From Flavobacteriaceae bacterium (GTDB taxonomy: Bacteria; Bacteroidota; Bacteroidia; Flavobacteriales; Flavobacteriaceae), in assembly GCA_013214425.1 (NCBI GenBank), contig JABSPN010000011.1, positions 1 to 20,188 on the forward strand: DNA of 20,188 bases. The letters run 5' to 3'. The notes beneath the pieces were generated by a model. That model saw nothing but the letters and a program-made list of their open reading frames with translations, did no database searches and was not told where the DNA came from. Shown piece after piece: positions 6,847 to 12,555 of this stretch. How positions within the stretch are numbered: the stretch's first letter is position 1; each line of letters begins with the position of its first letter. A program made the position numbers and the translations under genes.

Positions 6847-8955
6847 CTAGAAGTCGAAATACCAGTTAAACAGGTCAGTTCTAAATCCGAAATTGATCCA
6901 GGTTGTATTGCTTTCAGACAAGGTATTTGTAGCAATTGACGGCTCAAATCTTCTATACGTTAGATTCGCAAACACTTTTAAATTGGTAGCTGGATTTACT
7001 AAATAACCCACCTGTAAATCTGCTATCAACACATTGGTTTTATTTCCTTGCAATAAAACTATTCCATTATCGGAAGGCCTATTGTCATTATCAAACAACA
7101 CATTACTTCCGTAGTTAATATTGTCACTTACTCCGTCATCAATATCTAATCCGCGTTGCCCATAAATCAGTTTTGCCATTCCAAACCATCTTTTCTTTTG
7201 GTAATGAGCGATCCCAATTACCTCTCTAAAGTTCGCTCCCCATAAATGGGCCATTGGCTGATTATTATGACTATAATTCAGCAATAATTCATCATGAGAA
7301 TAGGTATAAGGTCGAACCTGATTGTATTCAAATTGAAGATTCAGCTTATCAACACCAAATGCATTGTAGTATTTAGCGCCTAACTGATATCCTAATTTAT
7401 TTTTCCAGCTATTATTTCCACCGAAAATATCCGAAGTAGAAAACTCATCAATAATTAATTGCGTGTAGACATTTACTTTGTCGTTAATTTTATATTTACC
7501 ACTTAAACCAATCAAGGCATTACCTGCTCTTGATCCTGTAGAAAACTCAATCGCTCTATAGAAAATGATAGGATTTAAATAATTAAAATCAAATCCGCGA
7601 TCATTCGATCTATCCCAAAGTACCGATTCGAAGAAACCTAAGTTTAAACGCTTAGTTGCATTCCAGCTTAAATAGTGATTCGCCATAAACTTAGTTGCAA
7701 AAGCCCCATTAATTGTTGCTTCTGGTCTTACATCTCTGAGTGAAGTCCAGGTGTTAGTATATTTAATCTTCCAAAAAGTCGTATTAAGCTTTAAGTATGG
7801 GTGGGGACTCGCCACGTCACTTAACAATAAAGAACGGTATCCGTCTCCAATAAAGTTTTTCCCGTGCCCTAACTGAATATTAAAGAATTCGTCTGGAGAA
7901 TAGGACAAATATCCTTCTGCAATTGGATAATCGAAAGCATCTCCGTTAAAGTCTTTCCCGATACCTCTTCCCGGAACAATTCCTGGATTTCCTCCATCTG
8001 GACGAATACTAACAGCATAGGCGTTTACATAATCTGCAAATCTTCCCTGACTCTCATAAATAGTGGTCCAAAAATTTAACTTTTTACCCAAACCTCCTTG
8101 AATATTCACTGCTCTGGTATTATTGTAGGTATAGCTAAGTTCACTATCCAAATCTTTTCCTAACTGAAGATCGGCTACTACATCGACAGTAAACCAATAC
8201 TTATCTTTTTGAAAGGCCACCAGATGTTCATCCCAAAACTTTCTTCCCCACCAACCCGATTTATTCTTGGACAGCTCTTTGTTCTTCTCTTCAAAATTAT
8301 AATACTTAGTTGCTTCTGAATACAAATAGGGCTTATGACCTGTATGGGCATTGTTTCCTACAAGATTCATATTGGAATCAAAACGATTATAGCTTTGACA
8401 CGTAAAAGGAATGGTTAGCTGGCTAATGAATTCTTTGTTATACTGAAACGTTTCCGTTTTGATTTCTTCATATTCGGTAGCTGCTTTTTCTAATTTATTT
8501 TCTGTTAGATCTGCGTCTTTTTTCTCCTGAATACTTCCTGGCTCTACCAAAGGAATCGCTAATGGAAACGAAAATTGCACATAGGTTTTTTTTCCATTTT
8601 GTGTAGCTGGTATTACCTTCGGAAAGGTTCCAAAAACTCGTTTTGCCTCTTCTTTCAGCTCTTCATAAACTGCATCGACATAGAGCACCTTAAACGTTCC
8701 GGTTGCATCTACTTCAAACAACACAACCAAATCTCCCGTGTAATTGTCTTTAGCAATCACATCAGGTATTTTAAAGTTTTGATAAACTAAATTTTGAAGT
8801 GTTAAATTGAAACAGCTTTTCAGATTAGCATACTCCTGATTTTCGCATTCGGGAAAAACTGGATATTTATCATATTTTGTATCTAAGGCCTCCTGAGCTT
8901 GTAAAACCACTACATTTAAAACCAACAACAAAATGATTACAACTTTCTTCTTCAT
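6847..8955 (-). CDS. remB: Gliding-motility-associated outer-membrane protein RemB, with N-terminal TonB-CTD-like domain
   Basis: 702 residues from the ATG at 8955-8953, chosen because it gives a clean signal peptide (MKKKVVIILLLVLNVVVLQA, 1-20); an upstream in-frame ATG at 8994 would add 13 residues that spoil it. Residues about 30-136 form a divergent copy of the two-cysteine domain of the three neighbouring TonB-like genes: YPVFPECEN (C37), C48, VVLFEVDATGTFKV, EEAKRVFGTFPKVIPA and FSFPLAIPL. After a Lys/Glu linker (about 140-175) the rest is aromatic-rich, with alternating strands (for example LSYTYNNTRAVNIQGGLGKK, LNLQFEYNQVRPYTYS) and a C-terminal FRTDLFNWYFDF, as expected for an outer-membrane beta-barrel ending in Phe. 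The call to RemB rests on recalled similarity to the Flavobacterium protein and on the sprA neighbourhood. RemB mutants in Flavobacterium are affected in colony spreading; the biochemical function is unsettled. Confidence 0.8.
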   Translation of the reverse strand: MKKKVVIILLLVLNVVVLQAQEALDTKYDKYPVFPECENQEYANLKSCFNLTLQNLVYQNFKIPDVIAKDNYTGDLVVLFEVDATGTFKVLYVDAVYEELKEEAKRVFGTFPKVIPATQNGKKTYVQFSFPLAIPLVEPGSIQEKKDADLTENKLEKAATEYEEIKTETFQYNKEFISQLTIPFTCQSYNRFDSNMNLVGNNAHTGHKPYLYSEATKYYNFEEKNKELSKNKSGWWGRKFWDEHLVAFQKDKYWFTVDVVADLQLGKDLDSELSYTYNNTRAVNIQGGLGKKLNFWTTIYESQGRFADYVNAYAVSIRPDGGNPGIVPGRGIGKDFNGDAFDYPIAEGYLSYSPDEFFNIQLGHGKNFIGDGYRSLLLSDVASPHPYLKLNTTFWKIKYTNTWTSLRDVRPEATINGAFATKFMANHYLSWNATKRLNLGFFESVLWDRSNDRGFDFNYLNPIIFYRAIEFSTGSRAGNALIGLSGKYKINDKVNVYTQLIIDEFSTSDIFGGNNSWKNKLGYQLGAKYYNAFGVDKLNLQFEYNQVRPYTYSHDELLLNYSHNNQPMAHLWGANFREVIGIAHYQKKRWFGMAKLIYGQRGLDIDDGVSDNINYGSNVLFDNDNRPSDNGIVLLQGNKTNVLIADLQVGYLVNPATNLKVFANLTYRRFEPSIATNTLSESNTTWINFGFRTDLFNWYFDF

Positions 8956-8956
8956 A

Positions 8957-8981
8957 CAGCACGAGTTGTTTTTAAGTGCTG
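8957..8981 (-). promoter_or_regulatory. Inverted repeat directly before the remB start
   Basis: CAGCAC (8957-8962) and GTGCTG (8976-8981) form a perfect 6+6 bp dyad with a 13-base A-rich loop on the minus strand, ending 1 base before the ATG at 8955. Overlapping it is TATCTTTC (8988-8981), one mismatch from a -7 element but without a matching TTG at -33. It could be a leader hairpin affecting initiation or an operator. If remB began at 8994 this would be coding sequence instead. Confidence 0.35.
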
Positions 8982-9010
8982 AAAGATAAGACATTTTATA
9001 TATAGAAATA

Positions 9011-9039
9011 AAAAAAATCCCGAACTATGTCGGGATTTT
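9011..9039 (-). terminator. Terminator after the 266-aa TonB-like gene
   Basis: AAAATCCCGA (9014-9023) pairs with TCGGGATTTT (9030-9039) across a 6-base loop, a 10-bp stem. On the minus strand the stem runs into a T stretch (9017-9010). It lies 31 bases past the stop at 9070 and shares its ATCCCGA/TCGGGAT core with the hairpins at 9924-9951 and 10812-10833. Confidence 0.9.
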
Positions 9040-9069
9040 CCATATGACTCATCTATTGTTTCTAAATAA

Positions 9070-9870
9070 TTACTCGATAATAAATTTAATTGGTAAAGAA
9101 TATAATACATCAACAGGTTGCCCGTTTACTTTTCCTGGAACTACCTCTGGAAATAAACCTACAACTCTTCTCGTTTCATCTATTAAAGCTTTTTTAGCTC
9201 TAGGAGACATTTTCTTGGCATTTCTTCCTCTGATCATTGGCTTGATATCGACTACCTCCCCTTTCTTGTTAATTTTAAAGGTTACCATAATGGCTTGTTT
9301 TCCCGAGAGACCATGATCTGCTGCTTCTTCAGTATCGAATCTTCTTTGAATGATACGATCAATTTTAGATTGCATACACATGACTTTGTCTTCTGCATCT
9401 TCGCAACCTGGAAAAATTGGTTTCTCCTGAACAGATAGAATCGTAAATTTCTCTACTTCAGGGTCATCATCAAAAACAAGCACATCACTGGCATCAAAGT
9501 TTTTGCTAGTTCCTTCATCAGCATTAACCGTAAATTCCTGCTTTAGGTTATCGATCATTTGATTTTCATTTTCGACAACTTTAATTTCACTGGCTTGCTT
9601 CTTTTTACTTTCAGTGATAGGATCTTCAGTTTTCAAAACTTCAGGCTCTTCTAGCTTGTACTTTTTAATTGCTGCTGTATAAACTTCAGAGAGCTCTTCA
9701 GTCACAGGAGGCTCAACCTCCTTAATTTCAAATTTCGCTTCTACTACAAAATAGCAGAGCAATAACATTACAATCAGTCCAATTTGGAAGTGTGTCCGAT
9801 TGTTTTTTTGTAAATTTACCTCGTGCTTTTTGACACGTTTCACATTGTGATTTGTTTTGTTTACATTCAT
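9070..9870 (-). CDS. TonB-like protein with acidic linker and two-cysteine C-terminal domain (266 aa)
   Basis: The start is the ATG at 9870 (MNVNKTNHNVKRVKK); an in-frame ATG at 9921 would begin inside the terminator hairpin of the upstream gene and is rejected. Layout: basic cytoplasmic N-terminus (1-26), one membrane helix (about 28-44), a Glu/Lys-rich periplasmic linker (45-145), then a TonB C-terminal-type domain (about 146-266). The domain has IFPGCE (C156), MCMQSKID (C165), KQAIMVTFKINKKGEVVDI, MSPRAKKALIDETRRVVGLF and SLPIKFIIE at the end. It is the closest relative of the 248-aa protein encoded two genes upstream (shared NRTHFQIGLIVMLLL / SPTYLQIGLIAMLLV anchor). TonB-type proteins transmit proton-motive force from ExbBD to outer-membrane partners; no exbBD is in the window. 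The linker lacks the usual Pro-Lys repeats. Confidence 0.88.
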   Translation of the reverse strand: MNVNKTNHNVKRVKKHEVNLQKNNRTHFQIGLIVMLLLCYFVVEAKFEIKEVEPPVTEELSEVYTAAIKKYKLEEPEVLKTEDPITESKKKQASEIKVVENENQMIDNLKQEFTVNADEGTSKNFDASDVLVFDDDPEVEKFTILSVQEKPIFPGCEDAEDKVMCMQSKIDRIIQRRFDTEEAADHGLSGKQAIMVTFKINKKGEVVDIKPMIRGRNAKKMSPRAKKALIDETRRVVGLFPEVVPGKVNGQPVDVLYSLPIKFIIE

Positions 9871-9923
9871 AATAAAGGTTTTAATGTTATTGTTATGAAT
9901 TAAATACAAATAGCATACCAAAA

Positions 9924-9951
9924 AAAATCCCGAACCTAGGTTCGGGATTTT
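9924..9951 (-). terminator. Perfect 28-bp palindromic terminator after the 260-aa gene
   Basis: Bases 9924-9937 and 9938-9951 are exact reverse complements (AAAATCCCGAACCT / AGGTTCGGGATTTT). On the minus strand it continues into further T residues (9923-9920). It lies 45 bases past the stop at 9997 and 53 bases ahead of the next gene's start. Confidence 0.9.
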
Positions 9952-9996
9952 GATTTAAATATTATCCTTATTACTTTCAATTATATTTTACTATTC

Positions 9997-10779
9997 CTAA
10001 TTAACTTTAAACATTATCGGAACCATATAAGGGACTCTTACAAACTTATTTTCAACCACACCCGGCTTAAAGGTCGGTAGCATTTCGACAACTCTCACAG
10101 CCTCCTCTTCCAGAGCAATTTTTGCCTGGTTTCCTATTTTATCTAACATTCCATTTTTTATTAACGCTCGAACACGAACTACTTCCCCTTTTTCATCTAC
10201 CTTAAAAAGAACATAAATTGTGATTTTTACATCAGGAACATCATATTTATAGGCTATTTCAGTATTAAAATTATTAGCAATTAACGTGTCTATCTTTTCT
10301 CTCATACATTTTAATGAAAAGTCTGATTCACATCCCTTAAAAACTGGAGGACGATAAAGCGTCGTAAGAACTGAAGCCTCTTCTTCAGAAAAATCAATTG
10401 ACATGATAAGCATTACTTCTGTTGCTTTATTATTTTCAATTGATGGTTTCATTTTGGGAATCTTACTTAACACATTACTTACTTTTTTTTCTAAAACGAG
10501 ATTCTCAATATTAATACTTGCAAAGGAGACCCTTCCTTTCTTATCAACCTCAATCTTAATTTCAAATACTTTTATACTATCTGGCAATTTTATTTTTAAT
10601 TCTTTATAAGATATGCCTTCTTTTAACAAAGCATTTAAGTAGCTATTGAAACATTGTTTGGTTTCCTCAATTGTTTGAGTTTTTTTACATTGTTTAAGAA
10701 CCGGAAAAGAAATTAGAATTTCACTCTGACTTTTTGCCGAAAAAAAAATAACGAAGAAAAGTAACAATAGATTTTTCAT
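9997..10779 (-). CDS. Secreted protein with two TonB-CTD-like domains (260 aa)
   Basis: It has a signal peptide (about 1-17, FFVIFFSAKS) and no other membrane helix, so unlike its neighbours it should be free in the periplasm or attached through a partner. Two copies of the domain are visible. The second (about 141-260) is well kept: PPVFKGCE (C150), LKCMREKID (C158), ITIYVLFKVDEKGEVVRV, ALEEEAVRVVEMLPTFKPG and VPYMVPIMFKVN. The first (about 22-130) is divergent: FPVLKQC (C31), KQCFNSYLN (C43), FEIKIEVDKKGRVSF and SKIPKMKPSIENNKATE. The gene has its own terminator and lies between two anchored TonB-like genes. It cannot be a conventional energy transducer without an anchor. A role as an adaptor or antagonist binding the same partners as the TonB-like proteins is inference. 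Confidence 0.82.
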   Translation of the reverse strand: MKNLLLLFFVIFFSAKSQSEILISFPVLKQCKKTQTIEETKQCFNSYLNALLKEGISYKELKIKLPDSIKVFEIKIEVDKKGRVSFASINIENLVLEKKVSNVLSKIPKMKPSIENNKATEVMLIMSIDFSEEEASVLTTLYRPPVFKGCESDFSLKCMREKIDTLIANNFNTEIAYKYDVPDVKITIYVLFKVDEKGEVVRVRALIKNGMLDKIGNQAKIALEEEAVRVVEMLPTFKPGVVENKFVRVPYMVPIMFKVN

Positions 10780-10806
10780 AGGTTAATTTATAAAGTACTC
10801 AAAAAT

Positions 10807-10833
10807 AAAAAATCCCGAGCGTTTACTCGGGAT
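10807..10833 (-). terminator. Terminator after the 248-aa TonB gene
   Basis: ATCCCGAG (10812-10819) pairs with CTCGGGAT (10826-10833) around CGTTTA, and on the minus strand is followed by six T (10812-10807). It lies 22 bases past the stop at 10855. The core stem is the same as in the two other hairpins of this gene array. Confidence 0.9.
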
Positions 10834-10854
10834 CCTAAATATTCTTAAAAGTAA

Positions 10855-11601
10855 TTAGTCTGTTACGACGAATTTAATTGGCACCATGTAAGGCACAATT
10901 ACGGCTTTTCCTCTTTGTTTACCAGGCTTAAACTTCGGTAATAATCCTATAACTCTTTTGGCCTCGTTCTCTAAAGCTTTTTTCGCTTTAGGCGACATTG
11001 TTTTTGCACTTTTACCTCTTACTGCTGGACGGATATTAGACACTTTTCCGTCTTTTCCGATTTTAAAGGCTACATAAATAGTTTGCTTTCCTTCTAAGTC
11101 ATAATCTGTAGCAATTTCTGTATCAAACTTTCTGTTGATGATCTTATCGATCTTTTCTTGCATACATTTTTCTTTATTAGGAGCACTTTCACATCCTGGG
11201 AATATTGGTTTATCTTGAAGCACAGCAAAAGGAACCTCAACATCTACCTCTTCTTCTTCTACTTCTACATCTTCAGGAATAACGATTTCTGCTTCCTGAT
11301 CTACCTCTGCATCTTGAATAATAGTTTCTGGAACCTCTTCCTCATCATCTACTACCTCAATTACTTCTGGCGCTGCAGGTGGTGGAGGTGGTGGTGGAGG
11401 TGGTTTGATATCATCAAGCATTGGTACTTCTTCATCTAGGTCATCAAGAATATTTAACGCCTGAACATCTGTATCTACTTTTTCATATTGCTTCCAGTTA
11501 ATAACAAGATAGGTAACAAGCAACATGGCAATCAAACCTATCTGAAGATAAGTTGGACTATTTCTTCTAATATCCGCTTTGGGATTTTTCTTTGGTTCCA
11601 T
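10855..11601 (-). CDS. tonB: TonB-family energy transducer with nine-proline run (248 aa)
   Basis: Basic N-terminus (KKNPKADIRR), one membrane helix (about 18-34), a periplasmic linker with nine consecutive prolines (67-75) followed by about 45 residues that are mostly Glu, Asp and Val, then a TonB C-terminal-type domain (about 125-248): IFPGCES (C137), KCMQEKID (C146), KQTIYVAFKIGKDGKVSNI, MSPKAKKALENEAKRVIGLL and VPYMVPIKFVV. TonB couples ExbBD and proton-motive force to outer-membrane receptors. Positioned near sprA and remB it may serve T9SS or gliding-related outer-membrane proteins rather than, or as well as, nutrient uptake; that is inference. In Flavobacterium, as I recall, a single such gene stands between vanZ and remB, so the following two genes look like expansion. 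Candidate promoter at 11624-11655. Confidence 0.9.
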   Translation of the reverse strand: MEPKKNPKADIRRNSPTYLQIGLIAMLLVTYLVINWKQYEKVDTDVQALNILDDLDEEVPMLDDIKPPPPPPPPPAAPEVIEVVDDEEEVPETIIQDAEVDQEAEIVIPEDVEVEEEEVDVEVPFAVLQDKPIFPGCESAPNKEKCMQEKIDKIINRKFDTEIATDYDLEGKQTIYVAFKIGKDGKVSNIRPAVRGKSAKTMSPKAKKALENEAKRVIGLLPKFKPGKQRGKAVIVPYMVPIKFVVTD

Positions 11602-11623
11602 GACTCAAACTTTTTAAGATTCG

Positions 11624-11655
11624 CTAAGATATATATTTATTGCAAAATATAACAA
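11624..11655 (-). promoter_or_regulatory. Candidate promoter of the 248-aa tonB gene
   Basis: On the minus strand TTG (11655-11653), 21 bases, then TATCTTAG (11631-11624), one mismatch from TAnnTTTG. It ends 22 bases before the ATG at 11601 and lies in the 62-base gap after the vanZ-family gene, where no terminator hairpin is visible. Confidence 0.45.
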
Positions 11656-11663
11656 CTTATTTT

Positions 11664-12044
11664 TTAATTTAACTTGGGTTTTTTCATCAAAAACCACTTA
11701 CAAAATACTACAGCAAAAATTATTCCAAGAGTGTTCGCCAACACATCAAAATAATCTGCACTTCGAAATTCGGTTAAGCTTGCTTGTAAAAGTTCAACCA
11801 AAACACCATATAAAAAAGCGAGTAGTATTGCAGATTTTGTCGCTTTTGTAAACTGCCAGTTTTTAGATCTTTTAAAATACAAAAACCATAAAACTGTGAG
11901 TATAAAATAAACTCCTAAATGAGCTAGTTTATCTGGGCTGTAAACGATATCTACTTTAGGAAAACTGGAAGGATTAGCAAAGCTTAACACTGCTATTAAT
12001 ACCGTCCAGAAAATCGCCCCTAAAAGATACTTGTGTTTAAGCAC
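11664..12044 (-). CDS. VanZ-family membrane protein (126 aa)
   Basis: Four transmembrane helices (about 7-22, 41-57, 72-88, 101-119). VanZ-family signs are [13 protein letters not shown] (38-50) and the acidic [24 protein letters not shown] region (starting at 84; quoted in part). The start is GTG at 12044-12042, lying inside the last codons of gcvH with an 8-base overlap, so its translation is probably coupled to gcvH. Members of this family are widespread small membrane proteins; the namesake raises teicoplanin resistance, but the general function is unknown and no resistance role should be read from it here. The gcvH-vanZ pair next to sprA is, as I recall, a common flavobacterial arrangement. 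Confidence 0.9.
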   Translation of the reverse strand: MLKHKYLLGAIFWTVLIAVLSFANPSSFPKVDIVYSPDKLAHLGVYFILTVLWFLYFKRSKNWQFTKATKSAILLAFLYGVLVELLQASLTEFRSADYFDVLANTLGIIFAVVFCKWFLMKKPKLN

Positions 12045-12417
12045 CTACTAATTCCTTGTAAGCCTCTACGCTTAATAAATCTTCTAGTTGAGACAGATCA
12101 TCCATTTTTACTTTAATCATCCATCCGTCACCATAAGGATCTGAGTTTACCTTTTCTGGCTCGTCTTCTAAAGACTCATTGAATTCTGCAACTTCTCCAG
12201 AAACTGGCATAAATAAATCTGAAACTGTTTTTACTGCTTCTACTGTTCCAAAAACCTCTTCCTGATCTAATGTTTCGTCAAGTGTATCAACTTCAACATA
12301 AACAATATCACCTAACTCTTTTTGAGCAAAATCGGTGATTCCTATTATCGCAACATCGCCTTCTACTCTAATCCACTCGTGATCTTTAGTGTACTTTAAT
12401 TCTTCTGGAAAATTCAT
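12037..12417 (-). CDS. gcvH: Glycine cleavage system H protein
   Basis: 126 residues, normal length. The lipoyl-lysine is K63 in [20 protein letters not shown] (57-76), and the N-terminal [20 protein letters not shown] is the classic H-protein start. The lipoylated arm carries the aminomethyl group from the P protein to the T protein during glycine breakdown in the cytoplasm. The genes for P, T and L proteins are not in the window. It has its own strong promoter (12440-12469) after the sprA terminator, so it is a separate transcription unit from sprA despite the shared orientation, and carries the vanZ-family gene with it. Confidence 0.97.
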   Translation of the reverse strand: MNFPEELKYTKDHEWIRVEGDVAIIGITDFAQKELGDIVYVEVDTLDETLDQEEVFGTVEAVKTVSDLFMPVSGEVAEFNESLEDEPEKVNSDPYGDGWMIKVKMDDLSQLEDLLSVEAYKELVGA

Positions 12418-12439
12418 ATTTATATTATTATATGTTTGA

Positions 12440-12469
12440 CAAATGTATATTTTAAGTTTTACTTTTCAA
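12440..12469 (-). promoter_or_regulatory. Flavobacterial promoter of gcvH-vanZ
   Basis: On the minus strand TTG (12469-12467), a 19-base spacer, then TACATTTG (12447-12440), an exact match to the Bacteroidetes TTG-N19-TAnnTTTG pattern. It ends 22 bases before the gcvH ATG. Confidence 0.75.
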
Positions 12470-12495
12470 ATAGTAGTTTGAGCCTATTTTAAAAC

Positions 12496-12531
12496 AACAA
12501 AAGAGATTAAACATAATTCATCCCTTTTGTT
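12496..12531 (-). terminator. Probable terminator of sprA
   Basis: In the minus-strand RNA, bases 12531-12520 (AACAAAAGGGAU) pair with 12507-12496 (AUCUCUUUUGUU), a 12-bp stem with one G-U pair and a 12-base loop, followed by GUUUU. It lies 25 bases past the sprA stop and just upstream of the gcvH promoter. The stem is AU-rich and the U-run is short, so efficiency is uncertain. Confidence 0.55.
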
Positions 12532-12555
12532 AGATATATAAATGTGTTTTTCGTC

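Noticed and set aside
8956..8994. 13-residue upstream extension of remB
   Set aside because: It puts SYLSALKNNSCC ahead of an otherwise classic MKKK signal peptide and runs through a perfect dyad; kept only as an alternative.
9871..9921. 17-residue upstream extension of the 266-aa TonB-like gene
   Set aside because: It would begin at the edge of the T-run of the preceding terminator hairpin and places a hydrophobic stretch before the normal basic N-terminus.
11158..11439. Aromatic-rich plus-strand frame opposite tonB, with a Trp/Arg-repeat stretch
   Set aside because: It is the reverse of the proline run and acidic linker of the TonB protein, not a gene.
11664..12044. Reading the VanZ-family gene as glycopeptide resistance
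   Set aside because: No other van genes are present, the family is broad, and glycopeptides do not normally reach the periplasm of these bacteria.
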